Positions 39,717 through 48,701 of a stretch of DNA of 64,000 nucleotides are shown in pieces. The stretch covers positions 248,001-312,000 of the forward strand of contig JAPPIG010000118.1 of NCBI GenBank assembly GCA_028820635.1, written 5' to 3'. The position numbers and the translations under genes are program-made. The first letter of the stretch is position 1; every line of letters begins with the position of its first letter. The notes beneath the pieces are model-generated. The model was not told the DNA's origin and ran no database searches. It saw only the letters and a program-made list of their open reading frames with translations. Source of the DNA: Candidatus Poribacteria bacterium. Its GTDB lineage: Bacteria; Poribacteria; WGA-4E; WGA-3G.

Positions 39717-42089
39717 ATGCGTGAAATCACTTGCAAAAGACGGTGGTTAAATTGGAAGATTTTTCTAACCTGCTTCCCTGTTTTGAATTTAGCCACCACA
39801 GCTTTTGCTCAAACAGAACCTGCCCCTCCCCCTGCTGTACCGCTGATATGGTGGATCGCTCCAATAGGTTCGCTTATTGCTTTAGGCTTTGCGTATCACT
39901 TTTATCGTTCTGTGATGAAACAGGACGAAGGGAATGAAACGATGCGTGAAATCGCACAATCTGTCCGCGAAGGTGCGATGGCGTATCTTAGGCAACAATA
40001 TAAAGTGGTCGGCATTGTTTTTGCTGTTCTTTGTCTGATTTTTATCTTCATGGCTTTTGTCCTTAAAGCCCAAAATCAGGTCGTCCCGTTTGCATTTCTA
40101 ACAGGTGGTTTTTTCTCTGGACTTTGTGGTTTCTTAGGGATGAAAACCGCGACCAACGCATCCGCACGTACGACAAGTGCAGCAATGCAAGGACTTAATG
40201 CCGGACTAAGAGTTTCGTTCCGCGCAGGCGCGGTGATGGGATTGATAGTTGTTGGATTCGCATTGCTCGACATTACCGGATGGTTTCTCATACTCTATTA
40301 CATCTTTCCTAAGATTCCTTGGATAGGTGCAGATTTCTTAGGTCAAAATCCGCTACCTCAAATTACTGTGATTATGCTCAGTTTCGGCATGGGTGCTTCA
40401 ACACAGGCGTTGTTCGCTCGCGTTGGTGGTGGTATTTATACCAAAGCAGCTGATGTTGGTGCTGACCTTGTCGGGAAAGTTGAAGCAGGAATACCGGAGG
40501 ACGATCCGCGCAATCCTGCTGTGATTGCAGATAATGTCGGTGATAACGTTGGTGATGTTGCCGGCATGGGTGCTGACCTTTACGAATCTTATGCAGGCTC
40601 AATCCTCGCCACAGCTGCCCTCGGTGTTGCTGCTGTTGCTGCTAAAGACTACAATAATCTTGCCCTTCAACTAAAATACCTCTCTGCCCCAATGATTATC
40701 GCTGGTATCGGTGTGCTTCTCTCTATTTTGGGTATCTATATGGTGCGCACAAAAGAGGGCGCATCAATGAAACAGTTGATGGGTTCGTTGAACTTGGGAA
40801 TCAATGGAAGTGCTTTGGGCATCGCTATCATATCGCTCCCTGTTCTTCTCTATCTTGATCTGGATAACAAATGGCAGATTTGGGGTGCAATTATCGCTGG
40901 ACTTGTCGCTGGATTAGTTATCGGCAAAGTTACCGAAATTTTTACCTCTCACGAATATAAACCGACGCGTGCCATCGCGAAGCAGGCACAGACCGGCCCG
41001 GCAACGGTGATTATTGAAGGTGTTGCTGTTGGCATGGAATCAACCGCTATTCCTGTCATAACGATTATTGGAGCAGTTGCCATTAGTTATTATCTCCCTG
41101 GAGGCGCGAGCGAACCGTTGATGGGACTTTACGGTGTCGGTATCGCTGCGGTTGGTATGCTGGCAACGCTCGGCATTACGCTTGCTACTGATGCTTACGG
41201 ACCCATCGCAGACAACGCTGGTGGAAACGCTGAGATGGCAAAATTGGATGAAAGCGTTCGCGGACGTACGGATCAGTTAGACGCGCTTGGTAATACGACT
41301 GCCGCAACAGGTAAAGGTTTTGCAATCGGTTCTGCAGCGCTGACAGCACTTGCACTTCTTGCAGCTTATCTTGAGGAAATTCGGCATGGACTTATCCATT
41401 TAGCAGGCAAAGAGACTTTGCTTATTAATGGAAATACAGTAGAAACATTGAAAGTAACGGTAAGCGAATTCATGGATTACTATAACGTCACCTTGATGAA
41501 CCCACAGGTACTTATTGGTTTATTCATTGGTGCAGTCATGGCGTTCTATTTCTGCGCATTAACAATGAAAGCTGTTGGTCGTGCTGCGAGTGCTATGGTA
41601 GACGAGGTTCGCCGACAATTTAGCGAAAAACCCGGTATTATGAGAGGCGAAGAGAAGCCGGATTACGCCCGATGTGTTGCTATCTCTACCGTTGGCGCAC
41701 AACGCGAGATGATTTTACCATCACTTATTGCTATCGTTGTGCCTGTCGCTGTTGGTTTGATTTTTAATGTTGCTGGTGTGTTGGGCTTGCTTGCAGGTGG
41801 ATTAGCCACAGGTTTTGTCTTAGCGATCATGATGGCAAACGCTGGTGGCGCTTGGGACAACGCGAAAAAGTTTATTGAAGAAGGTAGTCACAAGGAAGAA
41901 TACGGTGAAAAAGGATCAGAACAGCACAAAGCAACCGTTGTTGGTGATACTGTTGGTGATCCGTTCAAAGATACTTCAGGTCCTTCCCTGAATATCCTGA
42001 TTAAGTTGATGTCTATGGTTTCTGTTGTGTTTGCGGGTCTTATTGCTAAATATGGTGGGATAATCAGTGATTGGTTAGGTATGCAGTAG
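39717..42089 (+). CDS. hppA: Membrane-bound ion-pumping pyrophosphatase, K+-dependent type
   Basis: Integral membrane pump hydrolysing pyrophosphate to move H+ or Na+ outward. Pyrophosphate/Mg sites: GADLVGKVEAGIPEDDPRNP, then ADNVGDNVGDVAGMGADLYE, DNAGGNAEMA and GDTVGDPFKDTSGPS. The segment GNTTAATGKGFAIGSAALT has Ala, not Lys, at the position that separates K+-dependent from K+-independent enzymes, so the K+-dependent subfamily is inferred; many of these pump Na+. About 16 TM helices are expected; 790 residues is on the long side because of an N-terminal extension that looks like a signal peptide (ending TAFAQTEP). SD AAGAGAGG precedes ATG 39717, 21 bp after folC. Confidence 0.95.
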   Translation: MREITCKRRWLNWKIFLTCFPVLNLATTAFAQTEPAPPPAVPLIWWIAPIGSLIALGFAYHFYRSVMKQDEGNETMREIAQSVREGAMAYLRQQYKVVGIVFAVLCLIFIFMAFVLKAQNQVVPFAFLTGGFFSGLCGFLGMKTATNASARTTSAAMQGLNAGLRVSFRAGAVMGLIVVGFALLDITGWFLILYYIFPKIPWIGADFLGQNPLPQITVIMLSFGMGASTQALFARVGGGIYTKAADVGADLVGKVEAGIPEDDPRNPAVIADNVGDNVGDVAGMGADLYESYAGSILATAALGVAAVAAKDYNNLALQLKYLSAPMIIAGIGVLLSILGIYMVRTKEGASMKQLMGSLNLGINGSALGIAIISLPVLLYLDLDNKWQIWGAIIAGLVAGLVIGKVTEIFTSHEYKPTRAIAKQAQTGPATVIIEGVAVGMESTAIPVITIIGAVAISYYLPGGASEPLMGLYGVGIAAVGMLATLGITLATDAYGPIADNAGGNAEMAKLDESVRGRTDQLDALGNTTAATGKGFAIGSAALTALALLAAYLEEIRHGLIHLAGKETLLINGNTVETLKVTVSEFMDYYNVTLMNPQVLIGLFIGAVMAFYFCALTMKAVGRAASAMVDEVRRQFSEKPGIMRGEEKPDYARCVAISTVGAQREMILPSLIAIVVPVAVGLIFNVAGVLGLLAGGLATGFVLAIMMANAGGAWDNAKKFIEEGSHKEEYGEKGSEQHKATVVGDTVGDPFKDTSGPSLNILIKLMSMVSVVFAGLIAKYGGIISDWLGMQ

Positions 42090-42142
42090 AGCAAGTGAAA
42101 TCAATTATTGAGCATGGAAAAAAGAAATAAGAACATGAAACG

Positions 42143-43021
42143 ATGACCAGAATGACACTGCTTGCCTTAATATTTGGAATAGTCATGTCTTTAGGATGCG
42201 GTGATGTTCATCTGTGTTTGGAAGAACAGAACGGACAAGATGGATTGGTTACCACAACAGTTGGTATGACCAACAATGACACATTGTACGAACTTGGAGT
42301 AGTGCTGGTAAGTTATGGTAGTAATATTTCAAGACGTTCTGGTACAATAGTTCCACCTGCTGAAACTGCTGTGGATAATTTTTTCATTCGTAGAGGTTAT
42401 ACGCCAAAGGTAATCGGTTTTCCTATGTACCATAATTTTGAGGTTATATACATCGGTGAGGAAGTTGACACTTTACCATTTTTGAAGAAATTGGAATCTA
42501 TTCCAGGTGTTAACTGGGCAAATACGAATAAATACAATACTACTTTTGATCTAATTTCCGCAGATTATGAGATTATTTCAGAGCTTCTCGTAGCAGACGA
42601 TGACTGGAAAGAACCCCCTCGTCCGAAAAAAGCGGGCCTGGTTGAAGTTGGCACAACCGAAGATGGTTTGCTTTATGAACTTGGAACGGTAATAGTGCGG
42701 TATAATAAGGAGGTTGAACTATCACTATACAATGTATCGAATTCTCCCACAGTGGCTGCCGTGGTCGATTTTTTTATCGGTAAAAGGTATGAACCTACAG
42801 TAAAGGAGACCCTTTATCCAATAGATTATAATCTATCGGGGCATAATGATACCTTCTATTTTTTTCAACTCATAGAGGTGGGTGAGTGTGTTGATACTGC
42901 ACCAATGTTAGCGGAGTTGAGAGCGATAGCGATTCCTGGTGTTTCTGATGTGTACCTCAATGTATTGCAAAGTACCGCTACAAGATGGTCAGGAAACATG
43001 ATTCTTCCCGCAACACATTAG
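42143..43021 (+). CDS. Lipoprotein with internal tandem duplication
   Basis: Not recognised. Lipobox SLGCGD (lipid Cys near residue 19). The mature part consists of two related halves. Half 1 (about 40-125) has TLYELGVVLVSYGSN, then VDNFFIRRGYTP and EEVDTLPFLKKLESIPGV. Half 2 (about 168-280) has LLYELGTVIVRYNKE, VDFFIGKRYEP, and GECVDTAPMLAELRAIAIPG. Each half looks like one alpha/beta domain. It is the first of three consecutive lipoprotein genes between hppA and ilvD, in a region with signs of duplication and small-element insertion. A lipoprotein of unknown ligand is all that can be claimed. Confidence 0.75.
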   Translation: MTRMTLLALIFGIVMSLGCGDVHLCLEEQNGQDGLVTTTVGMTNNDTLYELGVVLVSYGSNISRRSGTIVPPAETAVDNFFIRRGYTPKVIGFPMYHNFEVIYIGEEVDTLPFLKKLESIPGVNWANTNKYNTTFDLISADYEIISELLVADDDWKEPPRPKKAGLVEVGTTEDGLLYELGTVIVRYNKEVELSLYNVSNSPTVAAVVDFFIGKRYEPTVKETLYPIDYNLSGHNDTFYFFQLIEVGECVDTAPMLAELRAIAIPGVSDVYLNVLQSTATRWSGNMILPATH

Positions 43022-43130
43022 TGACGAAGACGGCATGTGTAGATTCTATTATATCTACATAATTTTAACGCTATCCGCATAAAAAGCCGTTAAATAACCT
43101 CACGTGTATTCTATTGTTCACAATAAGATA

Positions 43131-43232
43131 TTAGCAGATATTATCACTTTTCGCCTAAAAGATACTCCAGCTGAAGACCTTGTCTACGAATTTACAATGT
43201 CATGGCAATATCAAATCTCGGCATTATAGGAA
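43131..43232 (+). pseudogene. 3' fragment of a duplicated lipoprotein gene
   Basis: Translates as ITFRLKDTPAEDLVYEFTM and matches the C-terminus of the intact gene ending at 43761 (IILRLKDAPNVELVYEFTM). The similarity continues past the stop codon into CAAT..TATCAA..CATTATAGG. The rest of the upstream copy is absent, so this is the relic of a tandem duplication that now forms the 5' flank of the intact gene. Confidence 0.8.
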
Positions 43233-43239
43233 CTATTCT

Positions 43240-43761
43240 ATGAAAATAAACAATACTTTCGGACTTTTCTTGGGTTTACTTGTCCTTTTCATAATAGGGT
43301 GTCAGCAGATACAGAATCAGATGAAAGCGGATCCCGATGATACTACCGTATCTGTTTCTGTTGATGACGATATACCTGATATCGAACCGTCTGTCGGTAA
43401 GGTTTTCATTGGTGATGCAGATGGAAGATTCGGCATAGATAAGTATACCTTGAATAGCACTACAATAAACGGGGATACGTTGACAATAAACGTATCCTAT
43501 GGTGGTGGATGTGAAAAACATGAAATGACACTCGTTGTGTCGGAATCATTTCTGGAATCTTTTCCTGTTCAAATCCATGTTTCCCTTGCACACAACGCTA
43601 ACGGGGACGCATGTGAGGCATGGTTAACCGAAGACCATAACTTTGACCTTACACCAATCAAAACTATGTATCAAAAGGCTTATCAGCAAGAAGCGGGTAC
43701 CATCATTTTACGCCTCAAAGATGCTCCGAACGTTGAACTTGTCTATGAATTCACAATGTAA
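43240..43761 (+). CDS. Small lipoprotein, function unknown
   Basis: 173 residues from ATG 43240 (the first Met after which a typical signal begins: MKINNTFGLFLGLLVLFIIGC). The longer reading from 43180 would run through duplicated 3' sequence of another copy and lacks a ribosome site. Lipid Cys at about residue 21. The mature part has an acidic linker (DDTTVSVSVDDDIPDIEP) and a beta-rich domain with GGGCEKHEMTLVVSES and LRLKDAPNVELVYEFTM; two Cys may form a disulfide. Not assigned to a family. Confidence 0.72.
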   Translation: MKINNTFGLFLGLLVLFIIGCQQIQNQMKADPDDTTVSVSVDDDIPDIEPSVGKVFIGDADGRFGIDKYTLNSTTINGDTLTINVSYGGGCEKHEMTLVVSESFLESFPVQIHVSLAHNANGDACEAWLTEDHNFDLTPIKTMYQKAYQQEAGTIILRLKDAPNVELVYEFTM

Positions 43762-43811
43762 TCACAATTATCAATCATTATAGGGCTTACTCCTTTGCCT
43801 TCGCTTTTTAT

Positions 43812-44692
43812 ACGATATCTAATTGACAAAATATCATAACACGGACTCTACCCCATTAAAATTAAAGGAATTTGCAATGAAATTGAACCTTTCCTTGCTT
43901 ACGATGTTTAGCCTGCTGATTATTTGTTGTTTCACATTTGGTTGTGAGAAAAATCCTATTCCAGATATAATACCTCCTCCAGATATTGACGATACTTGCA
44001 CAGTTGAACATGACATTCAATCTTGCAATGGGATTGCTTATCCCTCCTCCTTAGAAACATCACAATGGATAATGGAGGATATCAATTGGAAAAGAAGAAA
44101 AGTATACGAAGATGCGCAAACAACCGGAGATTTTACGATCTTGCCCGAGGCATCTGATGCAATTTTTGAAGAAATACTGTTAGGGTTCTTTGGATTTGAT
44201 GAAAGAGGTTTCGCGATGAAATTGATAACAGTTTGGGAGGAAACATTCCGCGTGCGCCATCAGGCAGGTGAAGTAGATGATGTAGCAGCCGAAAGATATG
44301 ACAATTTTCGGAATACCTTTCTCAAAAAAGTGGAATCGGAAAATGGAGAACCGTATTTTGAATTCATCGGTGCCTATGATGATATCATTGCCGAGTATGT
44401 GCGAATTGCACTTGAATATGAGTTCGCCGGCTTGTATCAGAACAAACCTATTGAACTTTTCAGGAAATCTATGCAGCAAGGAAACGCAGATATAATCTAT
44501 CCTGAAGGTTTTTGATATATTGCGATATATGTGCAGATTAGATAAAACGAACGCATACCCCAGATGCAATACCTATCAATCGTGCAGACAAAACCCTCTA
44601 ACCAGAAAGATCGTAGACTAAATTCACACTTTGGGGTAGAGTTTGCGAAACCTTACCTACAAAATTATGTAATATAATCACATAGAAATGGT
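43812..44692. mobile_element. Possible cargo-carrying relative of the 145-bp MITE
   Basis: The left end (43812-43858: ACGATATCTAATTGAC..., then ACTCTACCCCA) and the right end (44625-44692, reading inverted as ACCATTTCTA..., then ACTCTACCCCA) match each other in inverted orientation and match the ends of the 27922-28066 element. Between them lies one complete lipoprotein gene. Either the element carries it or two MITE fragments happen to flank it. Confidence 0.5.
43877..44515 (+). CDS. Lipoprotein inside the inverted-repeat-bounded segment
   Basis: 212 residues from ATG 43877, chosen because AAAGGAA lies just upstream and a lipoprotein signal follows (LLIICCFTFGC; lipid Cys about residue 22). 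The longer reading from 43823 starts in repeat sequence. After a Pro/Asp-rich linker (PIPDIIPPPDIDD) the protein is helical, with an Asp/Glu-rich surface, and no family is recognised. The terminal repeats around it suggest recent movement. Confidence 0.7.
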   Translation: MKLNLSLLTMFSLLIICCFTFGCEKNPIPDIIPPPDIDDTCTVEHDIQSCNGIAYPSSLETSQWIMEDINWKRRKVYEDAQTTGDFTILPEASDAIFEEILLGFFGFDERGFAMKLITVWEETFRVRHQAGEVDDVAAERYDNFRNTFLKKVESENGEPYFEFIGAYDDIIAEYVRIALEYEFAGLYQNKPIELFRKSMQQGNADIIYPEGF

Positions 44693-44721
44693 ATTACCTA
44701 TTTGAAGGAGAACGTAGCCAA

Positions 44722-46401
44722 ATGTCCAATAAACTGAAACCCCGAAGTTACGTGATTACAGACGGTCCCGACCGCGCTGCTGCCCGCACCATGCTTATGT
44801 TCGGCGATGGCGGACTGTCCCCTGAGGACCTTGACCAACCGATTATCGGGGTTGCTAATACCTGGATTGAGATCGGACCTTGTAATTTCCATTTAAGACG
44901 GCTCGCTGCTAAAGTCAAAGAGGGAATTCGCGATGCGGGTGGAACACCTCTCGAATTCAATACCGTCAGCATCTCCGATGGTATCACAATGGGTACAGAG
45001 GGCATGAAAACATCGCTTATTAGCCGGGAAATTGTTGCCGATTCAATTGAGTTAGTCTCCATCGGCAATATGTTTGACGCTGTTGTTGCGCTGTGCGGAT
45101 GCGACAAAACTGTTCCCGGTACTGTGATGGCGTTGGCACGGTTAGATATCCCATCACTTACGCTCTACGGTGGTTCAATTATGCCGGGCAAGTTTCAGGG
45201 GCGTGATGTTACTATCCAAGACGTGTTTGAAGCGGTCGGTCAACATGCTGAAGGCACAATCACAGTAGAAGAGTTAGACGATCTGATTAGCAAAGGGTGC
45301 CCTGGACCCGGTGCGTGTGGTGGACAATTCACCGCTAATACAATGGCGACTGCTGTTGAAATGCTGGGCATTGCACCGATGGGAAGTGGGAGTGTACCTG
45401 CTGTAGTGGAGGAGAAGGACAACGAAGCATACAAAGCAGGACAACTTGTTATGGATATGCTTGCTGCCGATCGCCGTCCAAGTCAAATCATTACACGCAA
45501 GTCTCTTGAAAATGCCATTACCTCTGTTGCTGCTACAGGCGGTTCTACAAACGGTGTTTTGCACCTCCTCGCTATTGCACACGAAGCACAAATCCCGTTG
45601 ACACTTGAGGATTTTCACACTATTAGTCAAAGAACACCCGTATTAGCAGACCTGAAGCCCGGTGGGCAGTTTGTCGCGACTGATCTGTATGAAGCAGGCG
45701 GGATTCAGTTTTTAGCCAAACGTCTGGCAGAAGCAGGGTTGATCCATACTGATGAACTCACCGTTACAGGAAAAACTATCGGTGAAGAGGCAAACGCAGC
45801 CACTGAAACTCAAGGACAGAGAGTTGTTTTACCAGCAGACGAACCTCTCAAACCGACGGGAGGATTTGCCATCTTAAGAGGTAACCTTGCTCCAGACGGG
45901 TGTGTTATTAAGTTGGCAGGTCAGGACAAAACGCTCCATCGTGGTCCAGCACGTATTTTTGAACGCGAAGAGGACACTTTTGCCGCCATCAAAGGCGGAG
46001 AAATTAAACCCGGTGATGTTGTGGTTATCCGATATGAGGGACCTACCGGAGGTCCTGGTATGCGTGAGATGTTAGGCGTTACAGCGGCAATCGTTGGTGC
46101 AGGCTTAAGCGAAGATGTGGCATTGCTAACCGATGGCAGATTTTCTGGTGCTACGCACGGATTTATGATTTGTCATGTCGCTCCTGAAGCGGCAACAGGT
46201 GGTCCCATCGCTATTCTCCAAGAAGGTGACGAAATCGTGATTGATGCTAAGGCACGCCGACTTGATGTTACGCTCTCCGATACTGAAATTCAAGCACGTT
46301 TTGAAAAGTGGACTCCTCCCGAACCTCGCTATACACGCGGTGTTATGGCGAAATACGCAAACTCTGTCTCTTCCGCATCTGAAGGTGCTGTGACGGGATA
46401 A
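44722..46401 (+). CDS. ilvD: Dihydroxy-acid dehydratase
   Basis: Fe-S dehydratase giving 2-oxo acids in valine, leucine and isoleucine synthesis. Cluster-ligand cysteines are in IGPCNFH (Cys54), CGCDKTVPG (about residue 127) and GPGACGGQFTANTM (about 199), the pattern of the IlvD/Edd family. 559 residues, normal for the [2Fe-2S]-type bacterial enzyme. SD AAGGAGAA precedes ATG 44722. rluD follows after 18 bp. Sugar-acid dehydratases of the same family are the alternative, but the N-terminal segment (SYVITDGPDRAAARTMLMF) is typical of IlvD. Confidence 0.95.
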   Translation: MSNKLKPRSYVITDGPDRAAARTMLMFGDGGLSPEDLDQPIIGVANTWIEIGPCNFHLRRLAAKVKEGIRDAGGTPLEFNTVSISDGITMGTEGMKTSLISREIVADSIELVSIGNMFDAVVALCGCDKTVPGTVMALARLDIPSLTLYGGSIMPGKFQGRDVTIQDVFEAVGQHAEGTITVEELDDLISKGCPGPGACGGQFTANTMATAVEMLGIAPMGSGSVPAVVEEKDNEAYKAGQLVMDMLAADRRPSQIITRKSLENAITSVAATGGSTNGVLHLLAIAHEAQIPLTLEDFHTISQRTPVLADLKPGGQFVATDLYEAGGIQFLAKRLAEAGLIHTDELTVTGKTIGEEANAATETQGQRVVLPADEPLKPTGGFAILRGNLAPDGCVIKLAGQDKTLHRGPARIFEREEDTFAAIKGGEIKPGDVVVIRYEGPTGGPGMREMLGVTAAIVGAGLSEDVALLTDGRFSGATHGFMICHVAPEAATGGPIAILQEGDEIVIDAKARRLDVTLSDTEIQARFEKWTPPEPRYTRGVMAKYANSVSSASEGAVTG

Positions 46402-46419
46402 TGTTTCCTCTTCTAAGCA

Positions 46420-47400
46420 ATGGAAAACGAGGCGCAAATTTACCACATTCAGACAGAGCACAATGGAAAACGGTTGGATCAGTTTCTGATGAGCGCGACT
46501 GAAGGTATATCGCGAACCTATCTTCAGAAACTGATTCGCGATGGTGCTGTCACCGTAAACGAAAAAGTCTCCAAGCAACCCAGTCACCCGCTCCGTTCTG
46601 GTGACCAAGTCTGTCTTTCACTTCCTAATTCCCAACCTTTAGAAACCGTACTACCTGAAGATATCTCGCTCGACATTCTATATGAAGATAGTCACTTAAT
46701 TGTTCTGAACAAACCCGCGGGCATGCTTGTTCACCCTGCAAGCGGTGTGAATTCTGGGACACTCGTCAACGCTTTGCTTGCGCATTGCACTGACTTGTCA
46801 GGCATTGGTGGTGTAGAGAGGCCTGGTATTGTTCACAGATTAGATAAGGATACATCAGGGGTACTTGTTGTTGCGAAAACTGATGTTGTGCATCGTGAAC
46901 TGTCTGTGCAGTTTGAAAAGCATACTATAACGCGTCAGTACGTCGCAGTCGTGTGTGGAATTCCCGCTGAAGTTACAGGAACGATTGATGCGCAAATCGC
47001 ACGGAGTCGCCGTGATAGAAGGAGAATGACTACTGTTAAAAACAGTGGCAGACAGGCTGTCACACATTATCAGGTATTAGAAATTTATAACAAATTTTCG
47101 CTCGTTCAACTTACATTAGAAACGGGAAGACTCCATCAAATCCGTGTGCATTTACAGCACATTGGACAACCAGTTGCTGGCGATGCTATCTATGGGGGCG
47201 ATCAACGTGCCTTGAACGATGCTGATGTACTTCCCGTGAAACATGCGCTCATACACCTCAAACGACAGGCATTGCATGCGCGTTCACTTCAATTTGAACA
47301 CCCTGTAACACAGGAACGTTTAATCTTTTCAGCACCGAAGCCAGCGGATATGGAACGACTTGTTGATGCACTACGGACGTTGAGTCGTGCACATTTGTAA
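46420..47400 (+). CDS. rluD: RluA/RluD-family 23S rRNA pseudouridine synthase
   Basis: Isomerises uridine to pseudouridine in 23S rRNA. An N-terminal S4 RNA-binding domain (about residues 17-60, GKRLDQFLMSATEGISRTYLQ) is followed by the catalytic domain with HRLDKDTSGVLVVAKT (catalytic Asp about residue 142) and LETGRLHQIRVHLQHIGQP. 326 residues, normal for RluD. It has no clear SD and starts 18 bp after ilvD, so it is probably translated by coupling within the same message. RluC-type specificity cannot be excluded. Confidence 0.93.
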   Translation: MENEAQIYHIQTEHNGKRLDQFLMSATEGISRTYLQKLIRDGAVTVNEKVSKQPSHPLRSGDQVCLSLPNSQPLETVLPEDISLDILYEDSHLIVLNKPAGMLVHPASGVNSGTLVNALLAHCTDLSGIGGVERPGIVHRLDKDTSGVLVVAKTDVVHRELSVQFEKHTITRQYVAVVCGIPAEVTGTIDAQIARSRRDRRRMTTVKNSGRQAVTHYQVLEIYNKFSLVQLTLETGRLHQIRVHLQHIGQPVAGDAIYGGDQRALNDADVLPVKHALIHLKRQALHARSLQFEHPVTQERLIFSAPKPADMERLVDALRTLSRAHL

Positions 47401-47491
47401 GGTTTGTTATAGTATCAGTCCCATTATAGTGGATTTTACAATTAACTTTACATTGTCACTCGGTACGGACAAAGTGTTCTACAGTTTTAAA

Positions 47492-47600
47492 GTCGCGACC
47501 AGGAGGTCGCTCCTACGGGAAGAGGCGCAATGAATTGCGCTTGGTGAATGTGTCAAATCAACGGTATGAATGCCTTATGGCATTCCCGTATGACATTCAC
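47492..47600. repeat. REP with third stem variant, and AATCAACGGTATGAAT hairpin
   Basis: 47492-47516 is an inverted REP with stem GCGAC/GTCGC and loop CTCCTG. 47525-47540 is a GCGCAAT/ATTGCGC hairpin. 47556-47589 is a fourth copy of the AATCAACGGTATGAAT repeat with stem GAATGCC/GGCATTC and a shorter loop. Confidence 0.8.
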
Positions 47601-47676
47601 ATTAAACGCATCAAACCTATAAAGAACTGTAAGTAATTTTAGATTTCATCATAAATAATTTTATAGGAGATGGATT

Positions 47677-48663
47677 ATGGAATATGTCAATTTTGGTAAA
47701 GCAGGTGTTAAGGTTAGTCCACTTGCATTGGGCTTAGGATTTAGAGGGCAAGGCGATGAAAGTGCTGCTCAAAGGTTAATTGAACACGCTATCGATTCGG
47801 GTATTAACCTCATTGATTGTGCCAACGTATACGGTCCAATGGACGACCGCGCCAATATTGGTCGTTCAGAGGTTATCCTCGGCAAAGCGATTAAAGGAAA
47901 ACGAGATGATGTGGTGATTACTTCCAAAGTCTTTAGCCACATCGGACAGGGACCGAACGACTACGGATTATCACGATACCACATCATGCGGGAGGTAGAC
48001 CGTTCACTGACACGGCTTGACACCGACCATATTGATGTCTATCTGATTCACGGGCCGGATGACACGACACCGCAAGAGGAGACGATCCGGGCATTAGACG
48101 ATCTGGTGCGTTCAGGTAAAGTGCGCTACATTGGCTGTTGTAATCATCATGCTTGGCAGGTCTGCAAGGCACTTTGGGTTGCTGATAGCATCAATGCCAC
48201 ACCATATATGTGCGTTCAAAATATGTATAACCTACTAAATAGAGATTTGGAAACCGAGATGTTCGGATTGGTGCATGAAGAAGGACTTGGCGTGATGTGT
48301 TATAGTCCGTTATCGGTTGGCTTGTTGAGTGGTGTCTATTCCGCAGACGAACCGCCTCCTGATGGGACACTTTGGGCAAGACGATATAGGGAGGAATATA
48401 ACCGTCGGATGAGTGGGGCAACCGGCCAAGTAATTACAACGCTCAAACGGCTTGCGGATGCGTTAGGAAAAACACCAGCGCAACTTGCAGTGGCATGGGT
48501 CGTATCACATCCTGAGGTTACCGTTGCTATCAGCGGTAGCGATACAATTGAACAGCTGGACGACACACTCGGTGGTGTCGGTTGGGAATTAGATGCGGCT
48601 GTTCGTGAGGAGTTGGATGAAGTGTCGCGTTCGTTTGTGCGTTTGACAGCACCACCTTTTTAA
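47677..48663 (+). CDS. Aldo/keto reductase
   Basis: NADPH-dependent (beta/alpha)8 oxidoreductase. Catalytic set: Asp and Tyr in LIDCANVYGP (about residues 47-56), Lys in VVITSKVF (about 88), His in DVYLIHGPDD (about 125). 328 residues, in the range of the YghZ/Tas-like AKRs. The C-terminal part (TPAQLAVAWVVSHPEVTVAISGS) is the family's NADP-binding end. SD TAGGAG precedes ATG 47677. The substrate is unknown. Confidence 0.92.
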   Translation: MEYVNFGKAGVKVSPLALGLGFRGQGDESAAQRLIEHAIDSGINLIDCANVYGPMDDRANIGRSEVILGKAIKGKRDDVVITSKVFSHIGQGPNDYGLSRYHIMREVDRSLTRLDTDHIDVYLIHGPDDTTPQEETIRALDDLVRSGKVRYIGCCNHHAWQVCKALWVADSINATPYMCVQNMYNLLNRDLETEMFGLVHEEGLGVMCYSPLSVGLLSGVYSADEPPPDGTLWARRYREEYNRRMSGATGQVITTLKRLADALGKTPAQLAVAWVVSHPEVTVAISGSDTIEQLDDTLGGVGWELDAAVREELDEVSRSFVRLTAPPF

Positions 48664-48701
48664 TTTATTTTGGCAAAGTTTCTAAATCGCTGCTGCACTA
48701 T

